A DNA stretch of 22,461 bases, from positions 1 to 22,461 of the forward strand of contig CAIJMB010000081.1 of the NCBI GenBank assembly GCA_903821715.1, in the 5' to 3' direction. Both the position numbers and the translations under genes were made by a program. Of this stretch, positions 1 through 10,221 are shown one piece after another. Every line of letters begins with the position of its first letter. The stretch's first letter is position 1. The DNA is from an uncultured Flavobacteriales bacterium (GTDB lineage: Bacteria > Bacteroidota > Bacteroidia > Flavobacteriales > Schleiferiaceae). The notes below the pieces were generated by a model, which saw nothing but the letters and a program-made list of their open reading frames with translations, had not been told where the DNA came from and did no database searches.

Positions 1-1293
<1,293 letters not shown>

Positions 1294-1297
1294 AGCA

Positions 1298-2491
1298 ATG
1301 ATTATTTGGAGGCGCAAAGATACGGAATTCTCGGGGGCTGAAGTCGCCGAAGTTGGTCATTTTGGCCTTGTCCTTGCGCGGATCTCCCTGCGTCAAGCCG
1401 CTGATTTTGAGGTCACATTGGCCGATTCTTCGGGATTTTTCTCGCCTGCGGACCTATTGCGGTGGTCCGAGTTCAAACCCGGACCCCGCCGTACCGCATT
1501 TTTGGCGGCCCGACTCGCCCTGGCCGAGGTCCTGCGAGGCACTTCGCTCGGAATTCGCGATTTGAGCTACGACGGGGAGCGCCCCGTGCTGCCCCGGGGC
1601 TACCTAAGCCTTTCGCACGGCGGGGATTGGGCGGTCGCAGCGTTCCACCCGCTGCTGCCGGTAGGTATTGATGTGGAGGCACCGCGGGCCCAGCTCGAGC
1701 GGGTGATCGCCCGGGTAGCCTCAGAGCGCGAAGTGGCGGAACTTGACCATGCGACGGTGTGGGGCGCTAAAGAAGCCGTGTACAAGGCGGCCGGAATCAA
1801 GGGACTCGACTGGAAGAAGGAAATTGATGTCCTCTCGCCCCGCGAAGCCATCTGCACACGTAGCGGCGAACGCTACGCGCTTGAAGCGTTTCAAATGGGC
1901 CAAGATCATGTCGTCGTGGCAGCCCGGAAACCGCTGCGCATCGTACTTACAGGTCCCGAAAGCGCGGGTAAAACTCAATTGGCTGCGCAGCTTGCCCGCG
2001 CATTTCGCACCCTGTGGACGCCCGAAATTGCCCGCGAATACCTTGGGGAACACGGACCCGACTACGGGCCCGAGGATGTATTGCGGATGGCACTACTTCA
2101 AGCCGAACGCGCCGAAGAGATGGCGGCAAGCTGCCCCGAAGTCGTGATTGAGGACACGGACGTGCTGACGCACCGCATTTGGTTCCGAGAGAAGTACGGT
2201 CAGCCGCACCCAGAACTGGAGTCGATGTCCCTCAAAGGGGACGTCTACTTGCTGTGCGCCCCCGACCTGGCCTGGACGAATGATCCGCTTCGCGAACACC
2301 CCAAAGAATCCGACCGACAGCGACACTTCACAATGTACATGTCTGAATTGGAGATAAATAAAAAAATATATTCGGTGGTTTCGGGACAAGGTTCCGCGCG
2401 AAAATTGAACGCACTTAGAACACTTGAATCGTTTGAAGTGTTACCTTTGGCGAAGCACAGGGGTGCCGGCGATGAAATCCGGCTGAGATAA
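1298..2491 (+). CDS. Fusion protein: 4'-phosphopantetheinyl transferase + NadR-like P-loop kinase
   Basis: Two enzymes appear in one uninterrupted 397-residue frame. Residues ~1-210 resemble Sfp/AcpT-type phosphopantetheinyl transferases, which move phosphopantetheine from CoA to carrier proteins: LSLSH at ~103-107, the Mg-binding GIDVE at ~123-127, and the WGAKEAVYKA signature at ~155-164. Residues ~212-397 resemble the ribosylnicotinamide-kinase domain of NadR: P-loop GPESAGKT at ~219-226, then TPEIAREYL, EDTDVLTHRIWFREKYG, and YLLCAPDLAW...DPLREHP. ATG 1298 is preferred; an in-frame GTG at 1274 would overlap ahcY. The N-terminus is uncertain because conserved sequence begins only ~20 residues later. 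PPTase genes beside ahcY are, from memory, common in flavobacteria; the kinase fusion is not something I recognise. The kinase substrate is unknown: nicotinamide riboside by homology, or possibly thiamine by context. The last 11 codons overlap the TPP aptamer. Confidence 0.88.
   Translation: MIIWRRKDTEFSGAEVAEVGHFGLVLARISLRQAADFEVTLADSSGFFSPADLLRWSEFKPGPRRTAFLAARLALAEVLRGTSLGIRDLSYDGERPVLPRGYLSLSHGGDWAVAAFHPLLPVGIDVEAPRAQLERVIARVASEREVAELDHATVWGAKEAVYKAAGIKGLDWKKEIDVLSPREAICTRSGERYALEAFQMGQDHVVVAARKPLRIVLTGPESAGKTQLAAQLARAFRTLWTPEIAREYLGEHGPDYGPEDVLRMALLQAERAEEMAASCPEVVIEDTDVLTHRIWFREKYGQPHPELESMSLKGDVYLLCAPDLAWTNDPLREHPKESDRQRHFTMYMSELEINKKIYSVVSGQGSARKLNALRTLESFEVLPLAKHRGAGDEIRLR
1315..1322 (-). 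promoter_or_regulatory. -7 promoter element for ahcY
   Basis: On the minus strand the bases read TATCTTTG followed by C, a full match to the Bacteroidota housekeeping -7 consensus TAnnTTTG. Transcription would begin about 4 nt downstream, giving a leader of roughly 18 nt. That is too short for a SAM- or SAH-type riboswitch. The element lies inside the reading frame of the divergent fusion gene. No clear -33 TTG is visible at the usual spacing. Confidence 0.6.
2442..2449 (+). promoter_or_regulatory. -7 promoter element inside the fusion gene, driving the TPP riboswitch
   Basis: TACCTTTG matches TAnnTTTG exactly. Transcription would start near 2453, just before the first conserved bases of the aptamer (GGGGTGCC at 2460-2467). 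The element lies in the last 50 nt of the upstream coding region, so the receptor can be transcribed separately from the fusion gene. A TTG at 2424-2426 is a possible -33 element, but its spacing of 15 nt is short. Confidence 0.6.
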
Positions 2492-2533
2492 TACCCTAGA
2501 ACCTGGGCGGGTTATGCCGCCAAGGAAGTCGCG
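2453..2533 (+). promoter_or_regulatory. TPP (THI-box) riboswitch aptamer
   Basis: The conserved TPP-aptamer blocks occur in order: GGGGTGCC (2460-2467), CTGAGA (2483-2488), ACCC (2493-2496), GAACCTG (2499-2505), and TTATGCC (2512-2518) followed by AAGGAAGTC. The expected helices form: GGGT 2461-2464 with ACCC 2493-2496; CCGG 2466-2469 with CCGG 2479-2482; CCT 2502-2504 with AGG 2523-2525; and GGCGG 2506-2510 with CCGCC 2517-2521. The outer P1 helix is less clear, possibly GCGA 2450-2453 with TCGC 2529-2532. The stop codon of the upstream gene (2489-2491) follows CTGAGA immediately. Such elements bind thiamine pyrophosphate and repress thiamine genes, so the next gene is assigned to thiamine uptake. 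Confidence 0.9.
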
Positions 2534-2563
2534 AAGCCGCACCCTCAGCGTGCGGGCATTTCT

Positions 2564-2591
2564 GTGCACGAGAACCGTTTAACACGTGCAC
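2564..2591 (+). promoter_or_regulatory. Putative riboswitch expression platform: start-site sequestering hairpin
   Basis: GTGCACG (2564-2570) pairs perfectly with CGTGCAC (2585-2591), leaving one base before the ATG at 2593. CGTGC at 2549-2553 could pair instead with GCACG at 2566-2570, and is itself also part of a CCGCAC/GTGCGG hairpin (2537-2542 with 2550-2555). These mutually exclusive helices suggest translational control, since no T-run that would mark an intrinsic terminator is present. This is a pairing-based inference only. Confidence 0.5.
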
Positions 2592-2592
2592 G

Positions 2593-4875
2593 ATGAACAC
2601 ACACCGCTTTTTGCTTATCGCCCTTGGCTTTAGCACCGCCGCCTCGGCCCAGTGGATTACGAAATCGACTCCGTCCGAAGTCTACGACACGGTCCGCACC
2701 GCGACCCTCAATGAGATTACGCTGACGGCGAGCCGGCCGGGAGCTCAGGTTCCGATGCCGCAGCTGCGGTTGAAGCCCGCCGACCTGGCAAAGCAGAATG
2801 TGGGCCGCGATATTCCGTTTTTGCTTCAGGGCATGCCGTCGTTTACGGCGGCGAGTGACGCCGGCAACGGGTTCGGATACACCTACTTGCGCTTTCGCGG
2901 AATGGATCAAACGCGCATCAACGTGACGGTCAACAACGTGGCGTTGAACGACCCTGAATCCCACGGCGTATTCTGGGTGAACACGCCCGACCTCGGCCTC
3001 AACGCCAACTCACTGGTGGTGCAGCGCGGCGTGGGCACGTCGACCTTGGGCAGCGGAGCCTTTGGCGCGTCCTTGTCGTTTGAGGTGGGCGTCCCCGACG
3101 ACACCGCCAGCCACCAGGTCACGGCCAACTTTGGGGCGTTCAACTCGGCGCGCATCAGCTACGGATTTCACAGCGGACTCGTCGGCGCCAAAAAACGTTG
3201 GTCCACCACCGGCCGCCTCACCGCCATGCGCAGTGACGGGTTCGTAGACCGCTCGGGCAGCGCCCTTCAGAGCTACTTGTTTGGAGCTCAGTACCGCCAC
3301 GAAAACGTAACGTGGCGCCTGCTGACCTTCTCGGGAAGCGAGCGCACCCAGCAGGCCTGGTGGGGCATTCCGGAATCAAGGTTCCGCGGAGATGCCACCG
3401 GCGTGGCCGACTACATCGTGCGCAACGGCGTGGCGGGCGCAGACTCGCTCAACCTTTTGCAGAGCGGCAACGCCACCTACAACTACTACCGCTACGCGAA
3501 CGAAATCGACCAGTACACGCAGCGCCACTACCAAAGCATGCTCACGGCGATGCTGAGCAAGCGCTGGTTTTTGACGCAAACCGTGTACGCGGTAACAGGC
3601 CGCGGGTACTTTGAGCAGTACAAGGACTACATGACCTTCGCCTCGCTCGCGCTGCCCAACGTGGTCGTCGAGGACGTGCAAATATTTGGTTCTGAAGGCG
3701 TTCGCCGGCGTTGGCTAGACAACTTTGGGTTTGGCCACGCGACCCTTTTGCGCTACCGAGGTGATGCCCTCAACGTCAGTTTGGGCGGAACCCAGCTCGT
3801 CTATTCGGGCGACCACTTCGGAACCCTTCCCTGGTTGCGCTTCAATCCGTTGGGCGGGCTCGACGGCAGCGTACAGACTTGGGACGGTCCGCAGGCTACG
3901 AATTCGGCCAGCGACCACCAGTTCTACCACGGAAGCAGCTTGAAAAACGAGTTTTCGAGTTTCGGGCGTGCCGAATACACGCTGGGTCGTTTGGACCTCA
4001 TGGCCGACCTGCAGCTGCGTGGGATTTCGTACATGGGTTCCGGAACCGACGTCGACCAAAAGTTCTATAATTTCGACACGAACTACGTGTTTTTCAACCC
4101 AAAGGCTGGCGTCGCCTACCGCGGCCCTCAGGGCTGGACCGGCCGTGCCTCGGTCGCTGTGGCCAACCGCGAGCCGATTCGTTCGGACTTCATCGATAAC
4201 GTGACGGCTCCGCGCCCCGAACGCGTTACGGACTTTGAGTTCGGAATCGAGAAGCGTGCCGACCGCTTTTGGGCCGAAGCCAACGTATACCTGATGGAGT
4301 ACCAAGACCAGTTGGTGCCGACTGGCGCCCTCAACGACGTCGGGGCCCTGATTCGCACGAATGTGGACCGCAGCCACCGTCGCGGTCTCGAGTTGGCGGC
4401 TGTGTGGTCTCCGTCGGCCGCGTGGAAGCTCGGCGGCAACGCCACCTTGAGCAGCAACCGAATCGCTTCGTTCGAAGAGGTTTTGTTTGACTACCTCGAC
4501 GAGGTCGAAGTGCGCGCGGTGTACACCAATACTCCCATTGCCCTCTCACCTGACGCAATGGGAAACGCCTGGGTTGAGTGGCAGCGCAAAGGGTTATCAG
4601 CCCGCGCCATGCTGCACAGCGTGGGCCGCCAGTACTTGGACAACACGGGGGCGTTGGAGCGCTCGCTTGACCCCTACCGCACCGTGGACGCGACCCTTCG
4701 CTGGAACCGCGGGGGCGTGGAGTGGCGACTCGACGCAATCAATCTCTTGGGCCGTCCGTACGCACCCAATGGGTACACGTGGGGCTACCTCTATGACGGA
4801 GTTCGGACCGACGAGAACTTTGTGTACCCGATGGCCGGAACCCAGCTGATGCTGGGGTTGAAGCTGGTCTTTTAG
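2593..4875 (+). CDS. TonB-dependent outer-membrane receptor, probably for thiamine
   Basis: A 760-residue TonB-dependent receptor. A signal peptide ends near residue 20 (...STAASAQ). TLNEITLTASR at ~38-48 is a plausible TonB box. The plug follows at ~60-165, with FLLQGMPS, YLRFRGMDQTRINVTVNNV and the LVVQRGVGTSTLGSGAFGAS segment. A long barrel region ends in an aromatic residue (LMLGLKLVF). There is no N-terminal carboxypeptidase-like domain. No substrate can be read from the protein itself. The thiamine assignment rests on the TPP riboswitch directly upstream; Bacteroidota are known to carry TPP-controlled outer-membrane thiamine receptors (OMthi/OMR1). The inner-membrane partner (PnuT) usually found with such receptors is not in this window. 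It is probably monocistronic, as it converges on a minus-strand operon. Confidence 0.9.
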   Translation: MNTHRFLLIALGFSTAASAQWITKSTPSEVYDTVRTATLNEITLTASRPGAQVPMPQLRLKPADLAKQNVGRDIPFLLQGMPSFTAASDAGNGFGYTYLRFRGMDQTRINVTVNNVALNDPESHGVFWVNTPDLGLNANSLVVQRGVGTSTLGSGAFGASLSFEVGVPDDTASHQVTANFGAFNSARISYGFHSGLVGAKKRWSTTGRLTAMRSDGFVDRSGSALQSYLFGAQYRHENVTWRLLTFSGSERTQQAWWGIPESRFRGDATGVADYIVRNGVAGADSLNLLQSGNATYNYYRYANEIDQYTQRHYQSMLTAMLSKRWFLTQTVYAVTGRGYFEQYKDYMTFASLALPNVVVEDVQIFGSEGVRRRWLDNFGFGHATLLRYRGDALNVSLGGTQLVYSGDHFGTLPWLRFNPLGGLDGSVQTWDGPQATNSASDHQFYHGSSLKNEFSSFGRAEYTLGRLDLMADLQLRGISYMGSGTDVDQKFYNFDTNYVFFNPKAGVAYRGPQGWTGRASVAVANREPIRSDFIDNVTAPRPERVTDFEFGIEKRADRFWAEANVYLMEYQDQLVPTGALNDVGALIRTNVDRSHRRGLELAAVWSPSAAWKLGGNATLSSNRIASFEEVLFDYLDEVEVRAVYTNTPIALSPDAMGNAWVEWQRKGLSARAMLHSVGRQYLDNTGALERSLDPYRTVDATLRWNRGGVEWRLDAINLLGRPYAPNGYTWGYLYDGVRTDENFVYPMAGTQLMLGLKLVF

Positions 4876-5203
4876 GGGGGCTCGCGCCTGCAGGCACGAA
4901 GTGCTGTTTCTGGATTCGCATGACGCGAAAAACCTAAGTCATTGGTATCATGGATGTTGTCCATTTTACAATGAATGAAAAAAAGTAAAATCCGGTTATA
5001 ACCGAACGGAATGTGCTGCTTCGCGCCTGCGGCGCGGCGCTCAGCGCTGTTTCTAGTTGCTGGTTTCTAGTTCGCGCCTGCGGCGCTCCGCGCTGTTTCT
5101 TGCTACTGGTTTCTGGATCGCGCCTACGGCGCGCATCAGACACAAGAAACCAGAAACAAGTAACTGTAAGGCTAACGAGCCAATCTCAGTCAGCAGCCAG
5201 CAG
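4876..5203. repeat. Convergent intergenic region with four degenerate GCGCC-stem/GTTTCT repeats
   Basis: This 328-nt gap between two converging genes holds no credible gene. Four degenerate copies of one unit begin near 4882, 5020, 5071 and 5118. Each starts TCGCGCCT and the first three run into a GCTGTTTCT block. Copies 2 and 3 contain GCGCCTGCGGCGC, a stem-loop of GCGCC/GGCGC, and a second CTGGTTTCT block. In the last copy the tail is inverted (AGAAACCAGAAACAAGTAAC at 5135-5162), so it can pair with the tail of the preceding unit. The region also holds one copy of the CGGTTATAACCG palindrome. No clear T-rich terminator was found for either gene. Confidence 0.65.
4978..5006 (+). repeat. Palindromic intergenic repeat, copy 1
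   Basis: An A-run, then GTAAAATC and the 12-bp perfect palindrome CGGTTATAACCG at 4993-5004. The same leader plus palindrome recurs at 15013-15038 and, in part, at 14947-14965 and 15085-15105 (reversed). A short inverted match to GTAAAAT also lies at 4963-4969 (ATTTTAC). Function unknown. Confidence 0.7.
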
Positions 5204-5217
5204 CTAGTTACTAGCTG
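5201..5217. repeat. 17-bp palindrome containing the M1 peptidase stop codon
   Basis: CAGCTAGT and ACTAGCTG flank a single T, forming a perfect inverted repeat. The minus-strand stop codon TAG is at 5204-5206 inside the left arm, so the last codons of the peptidase are part of the palindrome. Confidence 0.7.
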
Positions 5218-7084
5218 CCTGCGGCCACACGTTGTCCTCTCTGATGACGTCCGCGGTCCAGTGGCCGGGGTCGACTTCGATGGAGCGGACGCCCTTGACG
5301 GGGGCTTCGATGACGAGGTCAAAGGTCTTTTGGGTGTAGTTCCAGGGGCCGGCGAGGACGAGCTGGGGGTCGCGCTTGTGGCCGTGCATGGCGGCGAGCG
5401 GGATGGTGTAGGTCAGGGAGGCTCCGCTCTCAAAGGTGACTTTGACGTCGACGGGCATGGCCATGGAACCGCGGCGCTCGAGGCGAACGGTGGTCAGGGC
5501 GCGGTTGTCGGACCATACGCTGTCGATTCCGACGTCGGGGTACTTGGTGGTGTTGATCCACTGGTCGTGGTACCAGTCGAGGACGAGGCCGGATTCGCGC
5601 TCGGCGATGCGCACGAAGTCTTCGGGACGCGGATGTTTGAAGCTCCACTCGTCGAAGTAGCGGCGCATCGTGCGCCAGAAGGCATCGTCGCCGACGATTC
5701 CGCGCAACTGAACGAGGTAGAGCGAGCCCATCATGTAGGCCGCCATTTGGTACGGAAACTTGCCGTCAAAGTAGTTGGCCGGGGTGCTGGCGGGCTCGCG
5801 CCAGGCGGCTTTGGCGGCGGGCTTGGCAAAGGTGCTGAGGTAGCCCTCGTGCGGATTCGGCTTGTTGGCGCCCGAGATGACGTTCATGACCTCGTCTTCG
5901 GCGAAGCTGGTGAAGCCCTCGTCCATCCAGTGGTAGCGCTGCTCGTCGGTGGCCAGCATTCCGTAGAACCACATGTGGGAGCCCTCATGGGCTACGACGC
6001 CAAAGGTTCCGAGGTAGTCGTCGCCGTGGGACTCCATCAGCGTACACATGGGGTACTCCATGGCGCCCTCTCCGCCCTGAATGACGCTGAACTGGGGCCA
6101 GCGGTAGGGTCCGAAGTGCTCGTTCATGAAGGCGAAGTAGGTGGCGATGTCGGCGCGGAAGCGGTCGTTCTCGTACATCATGCGCGACTTTTCGTCGGGC
6201 TGGTAGAAGTAGTGGATTTCGGTTCCGGTGGGCAGCGTGAAGCGCTGGTGGCGGTATTCTCGGTCGGCAGTCCAGGCAAAGTCGTGCACGTTGTCGGCCA
6301 CAAAACGCCAGGTGATGCGCGATTTTTTCTTGTGCTTGACCGGCGTATCAGAGTACCCGTGGCCGATTTCGGCGGGGTTTTGAAGGACGCCGGTTCCGCC
6401 CAATACGAAGCTGGCGTCGGCGGTCACGTTGACCTCGAAGCGACCAAAGTCTCCATAGAATTCGCGGGCCACGTAGAGGTCGGGGTGCCAGCCGTCGCGG
6501 TCGTAGACGCACATTTTGGGGTACCACTGCGTGAAGCTGTAGTCGATTCCCTCTTTATTGCTGCGGCCTGCGCGCTCGATGACGATGGGAATACGGGTGG
6601 TGTACTCGAGCTCGAACACGTGGGTGGCTCCGGGGGCGATGGACTGGTCGAGTCGGGCGTGCAGGATGGTTTGGTTGACATCAAAGGCCAGGTCACGCCC
6701 GTTGTGGGTGATGCGACGCACGATTTGCTCGCCCTCTTCGTGGGGTTTGAGGTCCTGGATTCTAGTTCCGATGGCCTTGTCCTTGAACTGGGTCGGAATG
6801 TTGGCCATGTTGCTCATCATGCTTCCGGGCTGAAAGGCGTTCCAGTAGAGGTGCATGAAGATTTCGTCGAGGGCGTCGGGGCTGTGGTTGGTGTATTCCA
6901 GTCGCATTTTGCCCTCGAGGCGGTGCTGGTTGTGGTCGAGATCGACGTCGATTTTATAGCGGACGGCCTGCTGCCAGTAGGGTGCTGCGGCGGGTTGTGC
7001 CGAGGGCTGCGCGGCGGTTTGCGCGGTGGCGGAACCGGTTCCGAGCATCGCCATGGCCAGCGCGTTAAGGATGAGCTTCTTCAT
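5204..7084 (-). CDS. Secreted M1-family zinc metallopeptidase
   Basis: A 626-residue zinc peptidase expected in the periplasm or outside the cell. The signal peptide is residues 1-21 (MKKLILNALAMAMLGTGSATA), followed by an Ala/Gln/Pro-rich spacer. An N-terminal beta domain covers ~40-290. The catalytic domain has HEGSH at 366-370 and the third zinc ligand Glu389 in DEGFTSFAE, exactly 18 residues after the second His, as the M1 family requires. The substrate-anchoring GxMEN loop appears as GGEGAMEYP (337-345), as seen in the divergent M1 branch common in Bacteroidota. The canonical HELAHQW is HEGSHMW here, but all zinc ligands are present, so activity is likely. It is last in an operon: 9 nt separate it from the MBL gene upstream. 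Its natural substrates cannot be told from sequence. Confidence 0.95.
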   Translation of the reverse strand: MKKLILNALAMAMLGTGSATAQTAAQPSAQPAAAPYWQQAVRYKIDVDLDHNQHRLEGKMRLEYTNHSPDALDEIFMHLYWNAFQPGSMMSNMANIPTQFKDKAIGTRIQDLKPHEEGEQIVRRITHNGRDLAFDVNQTILHARLDQSIAPGATHVFELEYTTRIPIVIERAGRSNKEGIDYSFTQWYPKMCVYDRDGWHPDLYVAREFYGDFGRFEVNVTADASFVLGGTGVLQNPAEIGHGYSDTPVKHKKKSRITWRFVADNVHDFAWTADREYRHQRFTLPTGTEIHYFYQPDEKSRMMYENDRFRADIATYFAFMNEHFGPYRWPQFSVIQGGEGAMEYPMCTLMESHGDDYLGTFGVVAHEGSHMWFYGMLATDEQRYHWMDEGFTSFAEDEVMNVISGANKPNPHEGYLSTFAKPAAKAAWREPASTPANYFDGKFPYQMAAYMMGSLYLVQLRGIVGDDAFWRTMRRYFDEWSFKHPRPEDFVRIAERESGLVLDWYHDQWINTTKYPDVGIDSVWSDNRALTTVRLERRGSMAMPVDVKVTFESGASLTYTIPLAAMHGHKRDPQLVLAGPWNYTQKTFDLVIEAPVKGVRSIEVDPGHWTADVIREDNVWPQAASN

Positions 7085-7093
7085 GTCGTCAAG

Positions 7094-7927
7094 TTAGAGT
7101 TTTTGGACTTCGGCGAGGCGAGGGCCCTTTTCGGTTTGCGTGAGGATGGCGACTTCGTTGAGCGGATCGTGCTCGAGAAAGAGCAGGTACTCGCGTTCGG
7201 CGGCTTCGTTGAGGATGCGAGCCTTTTCTTCGAGGGTCAGCAGCGGCCGGGTGTCGTAGCCCATCACGTAGGGCAGCGGAATATGGCCCGTGGACGGCAA
7301 AAGGTCAGCCATGTACACCAGGGTTTGGCCGCCGTGGTCGAGGATGGGGCACATCTGGGCATCGGTGTGGCCGTTGACTACGAAGGCGTCGAATCCAAGG
7401 GGGGTCGTGATTCGGGCGGAGTCGCCCTCGATGAGGTTGAGCTGGCCGGATTCCTGCAGGGGCATGATGTTTTCGCGCAGGAAGCTGGCTTTTTCGCGCG
7501 GATTGGGGTTGGTGGCCCAGTCCCAATGGCGGGCGTGGGACCAGTAGCGGGCGTTGGCAAAGGCCGGCCGGAGTTGGTCGCCGTGGCGCGCCACGGCTCC
7601 GCCCACGTGGTCAAAGTGCAAATGCGTCAAAAACACGTCGGTGATGTCGTCGCGGTGAAACCCGTGTGCGGCCAAACTGCGGTCGAGCGTCGCATCGCCG
7701 TGCAGGTGGTAGTGGCTGAAGAACTTTTCGTCTTGCTTGGCGCCGATTCCGGTGTCGATGAGGGTCAGGCGGTCGCCGTCCTCGACCAGCAGGCAGCGCA
7801 TGGCCCAGGTGCAGAGGTTGCGGTCGTCGGCGAGGTTGGTGCGCTCCCAAAGGGACTTGGGGACGACGCCGAACATAGCGCCTCCGTCGAGCTTAAAAAA
7901 GCCCGTTTCGATGGTGTACAGCTTCAT
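7094..7927 (-). CDS. MBL-fold metallo-hydrolase
   Basis: A 277-residue metallo-beta-lactamase-fold enzyme, predicted cytoplasmic with no signal peptide. Metal-binding motifs are complete: HLHFDH at 102-107, His187 in NGHTDAQ, Asp208 in MADLLPS and His253 in LEHDP. Sequence such as LTLIDTGIGAKQDEKF and the spacing of the motifs resemble the lactonase-like (AttM/AiiA) group of hydrolases, but the substrate is not determinable. The start at 7927 is fixed by the beginning of conserved sequence (MKLYTIETGFFKLDGG) and by a 4-nt ATGA overlap with the stop codon of the deaminase gene, which implies translational coupling. An upstream extension of the frame to 8107 is an antisense-like artefact within tadA. 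Confidence 0.92.
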   Translation of the reverse strand: MKLYTIETGFFKLDGGAMFGVVPKSLWERTNLADDRNLCTWAMRCLLVEDGDRLTLIDTGIGAKQDEKFFSHYHLHGDATLDRSLAAHGFHRDDITDVFLTHLHFDHVGGAVARHGDQLRPAFANARYWSHARHWDWATNPNPREKASFLRENIMPLQESGQLNLIEGDSARITTPLGFDAFVVNGHTDAQMCPILDHGGQTLVYMADLLPSTGHIPLPYVMGYDTRPLLTLEEKARILNEAAEREYLLFLEHDPLNEVAILTQTEKGPRLAEVQKL

Positions 7928-8382
7928 TTTTTGCGTTTGGCTCGAAAGAATTCGGTGAGCAGGTCGCCGCAGAGCTCGGCTTCGATTCCGGTGGTGACCT
8001 GGGTTTTGGGGTGCAGCTGGCCGCCCATGGTGCGAAACCCGCGCTTCTCGTCGCTCGCCCCATAGACGACGCGGCCGATTTGGCTCCAGAACAGGGCTCC
8101 GGAGCACATGGTACAGGGTTCGAGGGTGACGTAGAGCGTGCAGTCGGGCAGGTACTTGGCCGCGAGTTCGTGGCTGGCTGCCGTGATGGCTTGCATTTCG
8201 GCGTGGGCCGTGACGTCGTGCAGGCGTTCGGTTAGGTTGTGGCCGCGGGCAATCACGCGGTTTTGCCAGACCACGACGGCTCCGACCGGAACCTCATCCT
8301 GATCAATCGCCTTGACGGCTTCTTGAATGGCAAGGCGCATAAAGCGCACGTCGTCTTCGGGGGTCACGGAAGGATGCGGCAT
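7924..8382 (-). CDS. tadA: tRNA-specific adenosine deaminase (wobble A34 to inosine)
   Basis: A 152-residue zinc-dependent deaminase that edits the wobble adenosine of tRNA-Arg(ACG) to inosine. The active-site signatures are HAE at 60-62 (His60, catalytic Glu62) and PCTMC at 89-93 (Cys90, Cys93). The VPVGAVVV and ARGHNL segments typical of TadA precede them. Length fits bacterial TadA. ATG 8382 was chosen because the 33 residues further upstream in frame overlap the aspS start region and look non-native. It is first in the tadA-MBL-M1 operon and divergent from aspS with 48 nt between starts. A near-consensus -7 element (TATTTTTA) ends 4 nt before the start, so the mRNA may be leaderless. Confidence 0.95.
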   Translation of the reverse strand: MPHPSVTPEDDVRFMRLAIQEAVKAIDQDEVPVGAVVVWQNRVIARGHNLTERLHDVTAHAEMQAITAASHELAAKYLPDCTLYVTLEPCTMCSGALFWSQIGRVVYGASDEKRGFRTMGGQLHPKTQVTTGIEAELCGDLLTEFFRAKRKK

Positions 8383-8386
8383 GGCG

Positions 8387-8394
8387 TAAAAATA
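8387..8394 (-). promoter_or_regulatory. -7-like element immediately upstream of tadA
   Basis: The minus strand reads TATTTTTA, one base away from TAnnTTTG, and ends 4 nt before the tadA ATG. The same context, CCGTATTTTTAC, precedes the ATG of the gene at 10392 at identical distance, which supports its being a real element. Confidence 0.45.
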
Positions 8395-8417
8395 CGGCCC
8401 GGCTCCGGGCGGCGCGT

Positions 8418-8425
8418 TACCTTTG
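8418..8425 (+). promoter_or_regulatory. -7 promoter element of aspS
   Basis: TACCTTTG followed by C is a perfect TAnnTTTG match, ending 5 nt before the aspS ATG at 8431. If transcription starts ~4 nt after the element, the mRNA has a leader of about 2 nt. Confidence 0.55.
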
Positions 8426-8430
8426 CGGCC

Positions 8431-10188
<1,758 letters not shown>

Positions 10189-10221
10189 TTCACGCGTCAT
10201 AACTGTCGCACAAATTGCGCA

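Noticed and set aside
5057..8065. A 1002-codon open frame on the plus strand.
   Set aside because: It is antisense to the M1 peptidase, MBL hydrolase and tadA, all with intact catalytic motifs. Its Val/Gly-rich translation has no recognisable domain and reflects high-GC codon structure.
7928..8107. N-terminal extension of the MBL-fold protein.
   Set aside because: It lies within tadA in another frame, and the ATGA overlap at 7924-7927 gives a natural start.
8239..8430. Upstream extension of the aspS frame by 64 codons.
   Set aside because: Canonical AspRS starts at MFRSHTCGELRL; the extension overlaps tadA and the aspS promoter.
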